A stretch of 64,000 nucleotides of DNA from Demequina activiva (GTDB lineage Bacteria; Actinomycetota; Actinomycetes; Actinomycetales; Demequinaceae): assembly GCF_016862815.1 (NCBI RefSeq), contig NZ_BONR01000002.1:248001-312000 (forward strand). The letters run 5' to 3'. Position numbers and translations under genes: made by a program. The notes under the pieces were generated by a model, which did not search any database, was not told the DNA's origin, and saw nothing but the letters and a program-made list of their open reading frames with translations. Positions 1 through 8,408 of this stretch are shown here, piece after piece. Positions within the stretch are counted from its first letter, which is position 1. Every line of letters begins with the position of its first letter.

Positions 1-1
1 G

Positions 2-1270
2 GTGGGGATGGCCGACGGGCTGCTCGCGGCGGTGCTCGCGGCCCGGTCCTCGGCGCTGGTGCCGGGAGGCGGCTCCGCCGACTTCCTCGCGGACGCGCCC
101 GTGGAGGTGCTGCCGCTGGCCGCGATGGAGCGGCGCCAGCGCGAGCAGGTCGAGGATCTGGTGAGCGTGCTGACGCGGCTGGGGCTGACCACCCTCGCGG
201 ACTTCACCGCGCTGCCGGCAGGGGACGTGCTCGCGCGATTCGGTCCGGTGGGGATGTGGGCCCACCGCGTCGGCCGTGGCGAGGACGTGCGCCCGCCGGT
301 GCTGCGCCGCTCCGAGGAGGACATCGCCGTGACGTACGCGTTCGAGGAGCCCGCGCAGCGCGTCGAGCAGCTCGCGCTCGTGGCGGACCACGTGTCACGG
401 CAGCTCGACGCGGCGCTCCTGGAGGCCGGCGTGCGCTGCGGGCGGGTGCGCATCGCCGCCACCACCGAGCGCGGCGACGCCCTCGAGCGGGTCTGGCGCA
501 CGGACGTGGGCTCGCGCGCGGGTGCGTTCGCCAAGCACATGACGGACCGGGTGCGCTGGCAGCTCGAGGGATGGCTGTCGGGAACCTCGAGCGGGCCGGA
601 GCGCGCCCCGCTGACCGCGCTGCAGGTCACCGCGGAGGACGTGGTGCCGCTGGGCAGCGAGCAGGCCTACCTCTGGGGAGGCGTGTCCGGCGCGGACTCG
701 CGCGCCCAGCGCACCTTGGAGAGGGTGCAGGGGCTGCTGGGGGCCGATGCCGTGCTGGCCGTGCGCGAGCAGGGCGGCCGCTCCCCGCGGGACCGCGTGC
801 TGGCGCTGCCGTGGGGCCAGGAGGCGACCCCGAGCCGGCGCATCGAGCACCCATGGCCCGGCCGCATCCCCGATCCCGCCCCGGCGACCGTGCTGCCGGT
901 GCCGGAGCCGCTCGAGGTCCTCGACGCCGGCGGCGCGCCGGTGCGCATCGACCGGCGGCTGGCCATGAGCGCCCCTCCCACCTGGGTGCGACTGCAGGTG
1001 GACCCGCGCGACGAGCGGGCGGCCGCCGCGCGACGTCACCCGTCCTCGGGGCGCATGGGCCTGGCGAGCGACGGCCCTTCGTGGGGGCTGCCGCAGCCCG
1101 TCGAGGCGTGGGCGGGCCCGTGGCCCATCGTCGAACGATGGTGGTCCGAGGACTCCTCGCGCCGCGCATGCCTGCAGATCTCGCTGCGCCGCCCGGACGG
1201 CGCCCCGGGGCACGCGCTGCTGGCGTCCTTCACCGACGGCTCCTGGGTGCTCGAGGCGATCTATGACTGA
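2..1270 (+). CDS. imuB: ImuB-like Y-family polymerase homologue, C-terminal part (5' truncated)
   Basis: The frame is open at the left edge, so the N-terminal catalytic-fold domain is missing and 422 residues of the C-terminal part are seen. Residues about 40-110 look like the helix-hairpin-helix thumb of Y-family polymerases. A QxxLWG sequence near visible residue 221 matches the beta-clamp binding motif known in mycobacterial ImuB. In the actinobacterial mutasome ImuB is a catalytically inactive adaptor that brings DnaE2 to the clamp during SOS mutagenesis. Its stop codon overlaps the dnaE2 start by 8 bases, so the two are translationally coupled. ImuA and any LexA site would lie outside the window. 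Confidence 0.9.
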   Translation: MGMADGLLAAVLAARSSALVPGGGSADFLADAPVEVLPLAAMERRQREQVEDLVSVLTRLGLTTLADFTALPAGDVLARFGPVGMWAHRVGRGEDVRPPVLRRSEEDIAVTYAFEEPAQRVEQLALVADHVSRQLDAALLEAGVRCGRVRIAATTERGDALERVWRTDVGSRAGAFAKHMTDRVRWQLEGWLSGTSSGPERAPLTALQVTAEDVVPLGSEQAYLWGGVSGADSRAQRTLERVQGLLGADAVLAVREQGGRSPRDRVLALPWGQEATPSRRIEHPWPGRIPDPAPATVLPVPEPLEVLDAGGAPVRIDRRLAMSAPPTWVRLQVDPRDERAAAARRHPSSGRMGLASDGPSWGLPQPVEAWAGPWPIVERWWSEDSSRRACLQISLRRPDGAPGHALLASFTDGSWVLEAIYD

Positions 1271-4200
1271 CTGCGTCGACTACGCCGAGCTGCACGCCCA
1301 CAGCGCCTTCAGCTTCCTCGACGGCGCCAGCCATCCCGAGGAGATGGCGGCCGAGGCCGGGCGGCTGGGGCTCAGCGCGCTCGCCCTCACCGACCACGAC
1401 GGCCTCTACGGCGCGGTGCGATTCGCCAACGCCGCGCGTGCCATCGACCTGCCCACCGTCTTTGGTGCGGAGCTGCACCTGGGCGCCCCCGAGACTCCCG
1501 GCGGTCCGCCGGTGCTGGACCCACCCACCGGGGTGCCGGACCCGCGCGGCAGCCACCTCGTGGTGCTGGCCCGCGGCGCCGAGGGCTACGGGAGGCTGTC
1601 CCACGCCATCGGGATGGCGCACCTGGCCACAGGGGAGAAGGGCCTGGCCCGCTACACCCTCGAGGACCTCGCGGCCACGGGCGACGGCCGGTTCCTGGTG
1701 CTCACCGGCTGCCGCAAGGGATCCGTGCGGCGGGCGCTCGCCGGCGTGGGGGTCCCGGGCGCCAACGCGCTGTCCGGCGCCGTGACGCCGCTGGGCTTCG
1801 CGGCCGCCCGGCGCGAGCTGGACCGGCTGACGTCGCTGTTCGGGCGGGACAACGTCGCCGTCGAGATCACGGACACCGGGGACCCGTTCGACTCCGAGAG
1901 GGCCGATGCGCTGGCCGATTTGGCCTTCGACGCGCGCCTGCCGCTCGTGGCCACCACCAACGCGCACTATGCGAGCCCGCGTGACGCGGACCTGGCCGGC
2001 TCGCTCGCGGCGGTGCGGGCCCGCTCCTCGCTCGACGACATGGACGGCTGGCTTCCCGGCGGCTCCGGCGGCCACCTCCGCTCGGCCGCAGAGATGCTGC
2101 ACCGTCACAGGCGTCACCCGCAGGCCGTCGCCACTGCGGCGAGGCTGGCCGCCGAGTCCGCGTTCGACCTCAACCTCGTCGCCCCGAACCTCCCGCCCTA
2201 CCCGGTTCCCGAGGGCCATACCGAGGCGTCGTGGCTGCGCGAGCTGGTCAAGCGCGGGGCCTACGCCCGCTACGGACCTCCGCACGACGAGCGGATCCCG
2301 GGAGCCTGGAAGCAGCTCGAGCATGAGCTGAACGTGATCGAGGCGCTCGACTTCCCCGGCTACTTCCTCATCGTCCACGACATCGTGAGCTTCTGCCGCG
2401 ACCACGACATCCTGTGCCAGGGACGAGGCAGCGCCGCGAACTCGGCGGTGTGCTTCGCGCTGGGCGTGACCGCGGTGGATGCGGTCACCCACGGGCTGCT
2501 GTTCGAGCGCTTCCTGGCACCGGAGAGGGATGGCCCCCCGGACATCGACGTCGACATCGAGTCCGATCGCCGGGAGGAGGTCATCCAGTACGTCTTCCAG
2601 CGGTTCGGCCGCATCAACGCCGCGATGGTCGCCAACGTGATCCAGTACCGGCCGCGATCGGCGGTGCGGGACGCGGCGAAGGCACTGGGCTACGACGTGG
2701 GCCAGCAGGACGCCTGGTCCAAGAGCATCGACCGGTGGAGCTCGTTGCGGGTGCCGCAGGACAGACAGGAGGAGTGGGCCGCGCAGCAACGCGATGCGAT
2801 GTGGCCGGAGCCGGCGCCCTCGCAGGACCTCGAGCACATCCCCGAGCCCGTGCTCGACCTCGCCGAGCGCTTCCTGCGGCTGCCGCGCCACCTGGGCATC
2901 CACCCGGGTGGCATGGTGCTGTGCGACCGGCCCGTGATCGACGTGTGCCCCGTGGAGTGGGCACGCATGCCCGGGCGCACGGTGCTGCAGTGGGACAAGG
3001 ACGACTGCGCCGATGCGGGGCTGGTGAAGTTCGACCTGCTGGGCCTGGGGATGCTGTCCGCGCTCAAGTACGCGTTCGGGTCCATGCGGGACACCACGGG
3101 GGAGGAGCTGGGGCTCCACTCGCTGCCGCAGGAGGATCCCGAGGTGTACGACCTGCTGTGCGCCGCGGACACGGTGGGGGTGTTCCAGGTCGAGTCCCGC
3201 GCCCAGCAGGCCACGCTGCCGCGGCTGCGGCCGCGCCGGTTCTACGACATCGTGATCGAGGTGGCGCTCATCCGTCCCGGTCCCATCCAGGGAGGCTCGG
3301 TGCATCCCTACATCAACCGCGCGAGGGGTCGCGAGCCCGTCACCTACCTGCACCCGTTGCTCAAGAAGTCCTTGGGCAAGACCCTGGGCGTGCCGCTGTT
3401 CCAGGAGCAGCTGATGCAGATGGCGATGGACTGCGCAGGCTTCGACGGCTCGCTGGCGGACCAGCTGCGGCGGGCGATGGGCTCCAAGCGCAGCCCCGAA
3501 CGCATGGAGGCGCTGCGCGCCCGCTTCATGGTGGGCGCGAACGAGCGTGGCATCACCGCGGACGTTGCCGAGCAGATCTTCGACAAGCTCAAGGCCTTCA
3601 GCGACTTCGGCTTCCCCGAGTCCCATTCGTACTCCTTCGCGTACCTGGTGTACGCCTCGAGCTGGCTGAAGGTCCATCGTCCCGCCGCCTTCTACGCCGG
3701 CCTGCTGGCCGCGCAGCCCATGGGCTTCTACAGTCCGCAGTCCCTCGCGGCCGATGCGCGGCGCCACGGCCAGGTGGTGCTGCGACCCTGCGTGGAGCGC
3801 TCGGAGGTGCTGGCCGGCGTCGAACGCGTCGCGCAGCCGTTCGACGCTCCCGACGAGACCCGTGCGGACCTGGCCGCCCTGGTGCATGTGGATCGCACCC
3901 TTGCCGTGCGCATGGGCCTGTCTGCGGTGCGAGGGCTCGGGGCCGATGCCGCGCAGGCGATCGTCGACGCGCGTGCCGAGTCGCCGTTCACGTCCCTGAC
4001 GGACATGGCGCGACGCGTGCGGGTGAGGCCCGCGGGAGTGAAGGGCCACTCGGGGCTGGCGCCTGAGAGGGGGCTCACCGTCGCGCAATGGGAGGCGCTG
4101 GCCACCGCAGGCGCGCTCGAGTCGCTGGGAGTCACCAGACGCGAGGGCCTGTGGGCCTCCGGGGCGTTGGCTCGTGAGGGCCCGGACACCCTCGAAGGCG

Positions 4201-4649
4201 TCGAGACCGGCGTCGAGGCGCCCATGCTGCCCGGCATGAGCGCGGTCGAGGAGGCCGTCGCGGACGTGTGGGCCTCCGGAGTGTCCGCGGACAGCTATCC
4301 CACGGTCTTCGTCCGTGGCGGGCTCGACGCGCAGGGCGTGCTCACCGTGGCCGGAGTGACCGAGCACGAGGCCGAGCGGCGGGTGACCGTCGCGGGCGTC
4401 GTCACCCATCGTCAGCGCCCCGGCACGGCCAAGGGAGTGACGTTCCTGTCGCTCGAGGACGAGACGGGCTTCCTCAACGTCATCTGCTCGGTGGGGGTGT
4501 GGCGGCGCTTCCAGGCCGTGGCGAGACGCTCGGCGGCCCTGGTGATCCGCGGCCGCATCGAACGGGCCGACGGCGCCACGAATCTTGTCGCCGAGCACCT
4601 GTCCCCGCTGTCGCTGAAGGTCCCTGCGAAGAGCAGGGACTTCCGCTAG
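1263..4649 (+). CDS. dnaE2: Error-prone DNA polymerase III alpha subunit DnaE2
   Basis: This 1128-residue C-family polymerase carries out mutagenic translesion synthesis after DNA damage. An N-terminal PHP domain begins with YAELHAHSAFSFLDGA. The palm carries the catalytic aspartates of PDIDVDIESDRR at about residues 425-436, followed by a helix-hairpin-helix region and a C-terminal OB-like domain (about 1030-1110). The length and the overlap with imuB identify it as DnaE2 rather than the replicative DnaE1. The ATG start overlaps the imuB stop (ATGACTGA). No terminator is visible before the tRNA promoter about 30 bases downstream. Confidence 0.95.
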   Translation: MTDCVDYAELHAHSAFSFLDGASHPEEMAAEAGRLGLSALALTDHDGLYGAVRFANAARAIDLPTVFGAELHLGAPETPGGPPVLDPPTGVPDPRGSHLVVLARGAEGYGRLSHAIGMAHLATGEKGLARYTLEDLAATGDGRFLVLTGCRKGSVRRALAGVGVPGANALSGAVTPLGFAAARRELDRLTSLFGRDNVAVEITDTGDPFDSERADALADLAFDARLPLVATTNAHYASPRDADLAGSLAAVRARSSLDDMDGWLPGGSGGHLRSAAEMLHRHRRHPQAVATAARLAAESAFDLNLVAPNLPPYPVPEGHTEASWLRELVKRGAYARYGPPHDERIPGAWKQLEHELNVIEALDFPGYFLIVHDIVSFCRDHDILCQGRGSAANSAVCFALGVTAVDAVTHGLLFERFLAPERDGPPDIDVDIESDRREEVIQYVFQRFGRINAAMVANVIQYRPRSAVRDAAKALGYDVGQQDAWSKSIDRWSSLRVPQDRQEEWAAQQRDAMWPEPAPSQDLEHIPEPVLDLAERFLRLPRHLGIHPGGMVLCDRPVIDVCPVEWARMPGRTVLQWDKDDCADAGLVKFDLLGLGMLSALKYAFGSMRDTTGEELGLHSLPQEDPEVYDLLCAADTVGVFQVESRAQQATLPRLRPRRFYDIVIEVALIRPGPIQGGSVHPYINRARGREPVTYLHPLLKKSLGKTLGVPLFQEQLMQMAMDCAGFDGSLADQLRRAMGSKRSPERMEALRARFMVGANERGITADVAEQIFDKLKAFSDFGFPESHSYSFAYLVYASSWLKVHRPAAFYAGLLAAQPMGFYSPQSLAADARRHGQVVLRPCVERSEVLAGVERVAQPFDAPDETRADLAALVHVDRTLAVRMGLSAVRGLGADAAQAIVDARAESPFTSLTDMARRVRVRPAGVKGHSGLAPERGLTVAQWEALATAGALESLGVTRREGLWASGALAREGPDTLEGVETGVEAPMLPGMSAVEEAVADVWASGVSADSYPTVFVRGGLDAQGVLTVAGVTEHEAERRVTVAGVVTHRQRPGTAKGVTFLSLEDETGFLNVICSVGVWRRFQAVARRSAALVIRGRIERADGATNLVAEHLSPLSLKVPAKSRDFR

Positions 4650-4679
4650 AGCGGGCCGTGGCGGCACGCTCGCGTGGTG

Positions 4680-4707
4680 TCTGACGAACCGCACGCCATG
4701 CTACTAT
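4680..4707 (+). promoter_or_regulatory. Promoter of tRNA-Leu(GAG)
   Basis: A -35-like TCTGAC (4680-4685) and a -10 TACTAT (4702-4707) are separated by 16 bases. They precede the tRNA by about 44 bases, in a gap with no coding sequence. Confidence 0.55.
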
Positions 4708-4750
4708 TGCCGTCGCGCTGAGGCGCTCCACGGAGCACCGCAGACCACCT

Positions 4751-4839
4751 GTCCGGGTGGCGGAAATGGCAGACGCGCTAGCTTGAGGTGCTAGTGCCCT
4801 TTATCGGGCGTGGGGGTTCAAGTCCCCCCTCGGACACCA
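4751..4839 (+). tRNA. tRNA-Leu (anticodon GAG)
   Basis: The seven-pair acceptor stem GTCCGGG/CTCGGAC contains one G-U pair. The anticodon stem CTAGC/GCTAG holds loop TTGAGGT, which puts anticodon GAG at 4785-4787 for CTC codons. A long variable arm (GCCC...GGGC) makes it a class II tRNA, as expected for leucine. The T arm is GGGGG TTCAAGT CCCCC, the discriminator base is A4836, and CCA is encoded at 4837-4839. Confidence 0.97.
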
Positions 4840-4841
4840 GC

Positions 4842-4869
4842 AGGGCCGGAGGCGACAGCCTCCGGCCCT
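4842..4869 (+). terminator. Terminator after tRNA-Leu
   Basis: A perfect 12-base-pair stem (4842-4853 with 4858-4869) with a four-base loop GACA begins 3 bases after the tRNA. It is followed by TCGTCG with no T run, as is common at this GC content. Confidence 0.8.
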
Positions 4870-5179
4870 TCGTCGTTCCCGCGGCCGTCGCCGCCGCATC
4901 CGCCCTGCCAGCCTGGACCGCGTGATCCGTCCCGAGGCGGGCATCAGGACGCGCTCCTCGACGGGGGCCTCGACCTCGCCAGCGCGCCCCAGCAGCCCGA
5001 GATGACAGCAACTTTCACACGCGCAACCGCCGTTCAGGACCCGCCATCGGAGGCGCTCGAGCGACGCCGACGAGCTCCCGTCAGATCACGAATCGGTAAC
5101 AAGGGGGGAATGTCCAGGGCGCATGCGCAGTTGACCCTCACGAAGGAAGCAGTTCAGACGTGAAGCAAAGGAGAACATC
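4870..5179. other. 310-base intergenic stretch with no recognised gene
   Basis: No conserved coding frame is seen between the tRNA terminator and the GPGG gene. The stretch is locally less GC-rich around 5000-5110. It ends in AAAGGAG (5167-5173), the ribosome binding site of the next gene. A TTGACC lies at 5131-5136 but has no convincing -10 partner. A structured leader is possible, but I could not match a known riboswitch. Confidence 0.5.
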
Positions 5180-5326
5180 ATGCTCGCTACGATCCTCTGG
5201 ATCCTCGCAGTCGTCCTCGTCGTGCTCGGCATCGTCCGCATCATCCAGAAGGACGTGCTGTGGGGCATCGTGCTCATCATCGTCGGCCTCCTGATCGGAC
5301 CCGGTGGAGTGAGCATCTTCACCTGA
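5180..5326 (+). CDS. GPGG-motif small membrane protein (48 aa)
   Basis: The product is 48 residues with two hydrophobic helices, about residues 3-22 and 28-40, joined by the short polar turn IIQKDV. It ends with GPGGVSIFT, the GPGG signature of a small actinobacterial membrane protein family of unknown function. The ATG is preceded by AAAGGAG with 6 bases spacing, and a strong hairpin follows the stop. It stands alone between a tRNA and a peptidase gene. No function is known. Confidence 0.85.
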   Translation: MLATILWILAVVLVVLGIVRIIQKDVLWGIVLIIVGLLIGPGGVSIFT

Positions 5327-5351
5327 CGGCTGCCTCAGCGCCGTCACCACC

Positions 5352-5393
5352 CGACGCCCGCCCGTCCGCTCCCCTTCGGACCGGCGGGCGTCG
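5352..5393 (+). terminator. Terminator after the GPGG gene
   Basis: The hairpin pairs 5352-5362 with 5383-5393 (11 pairs). After one mismatch, 5364-5368 pairs with 5377-5381, leaving an eight-base loop. It lies 25 bases after the stop codon. Confidence 0.7.
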
Positions 5394-5407
5394 GCGCGTC
5401 CGGACGC

Positions 5408-5413
5408 TAGCCT
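5408..5413 (+). promoter_or_regulatory. Leaderless -10 element for the M20 peptidase
   Basis: TAGCCT ends 6 bases before the ATG at 5420, and there is no Shine-Dalgarno sequence between them. Confidence 0.6.
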
Positions 5414-5419
5414 GAACGC

Positions 5420-6721
5420 ATGAGCGCTTCCGTCGACGTGGTCCAGATCTGTCAGGACCTCATCCGTATCGATACCTCCAACTACGGCGACGAGCCGGGC
5501 CCGGGAGAGCGCGAGGCGGCGGAGTACGTCGCCGCCTTCCTCTCGGGCCTGGGCCTGAAGCCCGTGATCCGGGAATCGGAGCCTGGGCGCGCCAGCGTGA
5601 CGTGCCTGTGGCCGGGGACCGACCCCAACCGCGATGCGCTCGTGGTCCACGGGCACCTCGACGTGGTGCCGGCCTTCGCCGAGGACTGGTCCGTCGACCC
5701 GTTCGCCGCGGAGATCAAGGACGGCATGATCTACGGCCGCGGAGCCGTGGACATGAAGAACATGGACGCGATGATCCTCGCCTCGGTGGCGACCATGATC
5801 CACGCGGGCGAGCAGCCGCCGCGGGACATCGTGCTCGCGTTCTTCGCGGACGAGGAGCACGGCGGCGCACGGGGAGCCAAGTGGCTGGTCGAGAACCACC
5901 CCGAGGACTTCCACGGCGCCACTGAGGCCGTCAGCGAGGTGGGCGGCTTCTCCGCGTACATCAACGGCCGGCGTGCCTACCTCATCCAGACGGCGGAGAA
6001 GGGCATCCAGTGGCTCAAGCTCATCGCCCATGGCAAGCAGGGGCACGGCTCCCTGGTGCACCGTGACAACGCGGTGGCGCACCTCGCGGGAGCGCTGACG
6101 CGCATCGGCGCGCACGAGTGGCCGGTCGAGCTGACGCCCACCGCCGAGCGCCTGCTCAAGGGCGTCGCGGAGCTCGAGGGCATCGAGTACGAGCCCACGC
6201 CGGAGGTCATCGACCGCCTGGTTGCCGGACTCGGCGCGATGGCACCCATGATCGAGGCCTCGGTGCGCAACACGTCGAACCCGACCATGATGGACGCCGG
6301 CTACAAGACCAACGTGGTGCCGGACACTGCGGTGGGCTACGTCGACAGCCGCTATCTCCACGGTCAGCAGGAGCAGGTGCTGCGACAGATCGAGGAGCTG
6401 GCCGGCACGCACGTCAAGGTCGAGCCCTACATCGAGGAGCGCAGCCTCGAGGTTCCCTTCGAGGGGGCGCTGGTGGACAAGATGATCGCGGCGCTCGGCT
6501 CGGAGGACCCCGACGCCCCTGTGCTGCCGTACTCGCTGATGGGCGGCACGGACAACAAGCACCTCGCCGCCATCGGCATCACCGGCTACGGATTCGCGCC
6601 TCTGCAGCTGCCGCCGGACCTCGACTTCCCGTCGCTGTTCCACGGCATCGACGAGCGCATCCCGGTGGACAGCCTGTTCTTCGGCACCCGGGTGCTCACG
6701 AGCTTCCTGCGCGACTGCTGA
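5420..6721 (+). CDS. M20 family metallopeptidase (ArgE/DapE/ACY1 type)
   Basis: This is a 433-residue cytosolic zinc hydrolase of the M20/M25/M40 family, which cleaves dipeptides or N-acyl amino acids. The metal and catalytic motifs are intact: HGHLD (H79, D81), GRGAVDMKN (D111) and the pair in FFADEEHGG (E145, E146), with a dimerisation lid between about 200 and 310. A late GGTDNKH motif supplies another expected ligand histidine. The precise substrate cannot be read from sequence. The ATG fits the leaderless promoter directly upstream. Confidence 0.9.
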   Translation: MSASVDVVQICQDLIRIDTSNYGDEPGPGEREAAEYVAAFLSGLGLKPVIRESEPGRASVTCLWPGTDPNRDALVVHGHLDVVPAFAEDWSVDPFAAEIKDGMIYGRGAVDMKNMDAMILASVATMIHAGEQPPRDIVLAFFADEEHGGARGAKWLVENHPEDFHGATEAVSEVGGFSAYINGRRAYLIQTAEKGIQWLKLIAHGKQGHGSLVHRDNAVAHLAGALTRIGAHEWPVELTPTAERLLKGVAELEGIEYEPTPEVIDRLVAGLGAMAPMIEASVRNTSNPTMMDAGYKTNVVPDTAVGYVDSRYLHGQQEQVLRQIEELAGTHVKVEPYIEERSLEVPFEGALVDKMIAALGSEDPDAPVLPYSLMGGTDNKHLAAIGITGYGFAPLQLPPDLDFPSLFHGIDERIPVDSLFFGTRVLTSFLRDC

Positions 6722-6751
6722 GCGGGCCCTGACCACCGGGGCCGTCGCGGC

Positions 6752-7006
6752 TCAGGCGGCGTCGGTGCGCTGCACCCTCATGACGCGCCTGCGCAGCCAG
6801 ACTCGCCTCGCGCCGCCGTAGAGGATCTGGGAGCGCGAGAGCTCCCAGCGACCGTATTCGGCCTGCTCCGTGAGCAGCGAGCGGGTCTCAGCGCGCGTGA
6901 CGTCCCGCGGGATGTCCACCACGCGCCACTCGAACCGGCTCGAGGCAGCGGGGCGCCCGCGCGATGGCGTGATCACGTGCGGCGAGTGTCCGTCGTTTTC
7001 TCTCAT
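6752..7006 (-). CDS. DUF5703 family protein
   Basis: An 84-residue basic protein of the actinobacterial DUF5703 family, function unknown. The family pattern FEWRVVDIPRDVTRAE, then EYGRWELSR, then RRVWLRRRVMRVQR is complete. I chose the ATG at 7006 because GGGAGGGG lies just before it. An in-frame ATG at 7018 sits upstream of that ribosome binding site and is less likely. It diverges from the small acidic protein at 7049 and converges on the M20 gene, 30 bases away. Confidence 0.8.
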   Translation of the reverse strand: MRENDGHSPHVITPSRGRPAASSRFEWRVVDIPRDVTRAETRSLLTEQAEYGRWELSRSQILYGGARRVWLRRRVMRVQRTDAA

Positions 7007-7035
7007 GTCCCCTCCCATTCAACTGCAACCACAGG

Positions 7036-7041
7036 TACCGT
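7036..7041 (+). promoter_or_regulatory. Leaderless -10 element for the small acidic protein
   Basis: TACCGT ends 7 bases before the ATG at 7049. Confidence 0.5.
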
Positions 7042-7048
7042 CATAACC

Positions 7049-7357
7049 ATGAGCACCGATGCGCGTGAGGCCTTGCGACGGCTCGTCGCCACTCTCGAGG
7101 AGCACCTCGAGGCCGTCGCGACGCGTCGCGGCCCGGCCGATGCGGCGGTGGACGATGCATACGACTCCGTCGCCAGCGCGTTCGAGCAGTACGAGGAGGC
7201 TCTCGACACGGAGTATGCCGAGACCCTGCCCCTCGTGCTCGACGACGACTTCGAGGACGGCGACGGCGACGGCGACCTCGACGAGGAGCTCGATCCCCAC
7301 GCTGAAGAGGACGAGGACGAGCTGGACGACGACGTCGAGGACTTCGACCTCCGGTAG
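7049..7357 (+). CDS. Small acidic actinobacterial protein
   Basis: A 102-residue protein. Its first half is helical (REALRRLVATLEEHLEAVA, then an EQYEEAL segment). Its last 40 residues are almost entirely Asp and Glu, including a GDGDGD run made by a short GACGGC tandem repeat. Similar proteins occur next to DUF5703 in other actinobacteria and are sometimes labelled primosomal without evidence. No enzymatic motif is visible. The ATG is set by the leaderless promoter; the longer upstream frame is not favoured. Confidence 0.7.
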   Translation: MSTDAREALRRLVATLEEHLEAVATRRGPADAAVDDAYDSVASAFEQYEEALDTEYAETLPLVLDDDFEDGDGDGDLDEELDPHAEEDEDELDDDVEDFDLR

Positions 7358-7381
7358 GCCGCTCGCGTCATCGTCATCGCG

Positions 7382-8341
7382 CTACCGCCGCTCCGGGTAG
7401 CCGATGGGGGGCGCGGAGATCTCGTCGAGCGCCTCGGCGATCGAGTCCGGAAGCTCCAGGCTCAGCGCGTCCAGAGAGGGCCGGAGCTGCTCCGAGGTTC
7501 TCGCCCCGACCACGGCGGCGCTCACCGACCGCTGGCGCAGCGTCCATGCCAGCGCGATCTCGATGGGGTGCACTCCCAGTCCCTGCGCGGCCGTCACCAC
7601 CGCGTCCACGATCGACGCGGATCGCTCATCCATGTAGGGCGCCACGAATCCGCTGAGGTGCTCGGAGGCGGCTCGGGAGTCCGCAGGGATCGCATCGCGG
7701 TACTTGCCGGTCAGGACTCCCCGGCCCAGAGGCGACCAGGCGAGCACTCCCATGCCGAGCGCATCAACCGCGGGCAGCACCTCCCGTTCGATGCCGCGCT
7801 GCACCAGGGAGTACTCCATCTGGCTGGCGCTGATGGCGGGGCGACCTGCGAGCGCGGCGATGCGGGCGGTGGCCCAGCCGGGGTGGTTCGAGACGCCCAC
7901 GTAGCGCGCGCGGCCCGAGTTCACCGCGATCTCGAGAGCATGCAGCGTCTCCTCGACCGGCGCGACGGGGTCGAACGCGTGCACCAGCCACAGGTCCACA
8001 TGATCCGTGCCCATGCGGCTCAGCGACGCGTCCAGCGTGTCCAGCAGCGTGTCTCGCGACGCGTCGATGACGCCGCCGGACTCGGTGCGCCGGATCCCGG
8101 CCTTGGTGCAGATCTGCACGTCGGAGCGCGAGATGGTGCCGCCCAGCATCGTGCCGATGAGCGCCTCGGAACCGCCGTCGGCGTACGACGCGGCCGTGTC
8201 CAGCAGCGTGCCGCCGGCGCTGAGGAACGCGTCGAGCTGAGCGCCCGCCTCGTCTGCGCCGGTGTCCCGGCTCCACGTCATGGTGCCCAGCGCGAGAGCC
8301 GAGACCACGAGACCGCTGGTGCCGACCCTTCTCCGCTGCAT
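7382..8341 (-). CDS. Aldo/keto reductase
   Basis: A 319-residue NADPH-dependent oxidoreductase with the AKR barrel. The catalytic tetrad is visible as D and Y in LLDTAASYADGGSE, K in ICTKAG and H in DLWLVHAFD. The start ATG at 8341 gives the family N-terminus MQRRRVGTSGLVVS and lies 7 bases after a TAGCGT element; upstream codons lack homology. The substrate is unknown. It diverges from uppP. Its closest relatives are general AKRs of the YajO/Tas type. Confidence 0.9.
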   Translation of the reverse strand: MQRRRVGTSGLVVSALALGTMTWSRDTGADEAGAQLDAFLSAGGTLLDTAASYADGGSEALIGTMLGGTISRSDVQICTKAGIRRTESGGVIDASRDTLLDTLDASLSRMGTDHVDLWLVHAFDPVAPVEETLHALEIAVNSGRARYVGVSNHPGWATARIAALAGRPAISASQMEYSLVQRGIEREVLPAVDALGMGVLAWSPLGRGVLTGKYRDAIPADSRAASEHLSGFVAPYMDERSASIVDAVVTAAQGLGVHPIEIALAWTLRQRSVSAAVVGARTSEQLRPSLDALSLELPDSIAEALDEISAPPIGYPERR

Positions 8342-8348
8342 GCAGGCG

Positions 8349-8354
8349 ACGCTA
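8349..8354 (-). promoter_or_regulatory. Leaderless -10 element for the aldo/keto reductase
   Basis: On the minus strand TAGCGT ends 7 bases before the ATG at 8341. Confidence 0.6.
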
Positions 8355-8395
8355 CCGGCTGCGACGGGCTGGCCTCCGGCGCGACGCGCGGGCGC

Positions 8396-8401
8396 TAGCC
8401 T
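8396..8401 (+). promoter_or_regulatory. Leaderless -10 element for uppP
   Basis: TAGCCT ends 7 bases before the ATG at 8409. Confidence 0.6.
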
Positions 8402-8408
8402 TGCGCAC

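Noticed and set aside
1230..4694. Long antisense open frame opposite dnaE2
   Set aside because: The protein would be His/Arg/Gly-rich with no family match; the frame is a by-product of high GC in the third codon position of dnaE2.
4810..5163. Open frame beginning inside tRNA-Leu
   Set aside because: It overlaps the tRNA T arm and the terminator, has low-complexity composition and no ribosome binding site.
7255..7278. GACGGC tandem repeat as a possible variable locus
   Set aside because: Only about three in-frame copies within an Asp-rich coding tail; changes would just alter the number of Asp-Gly pairs.
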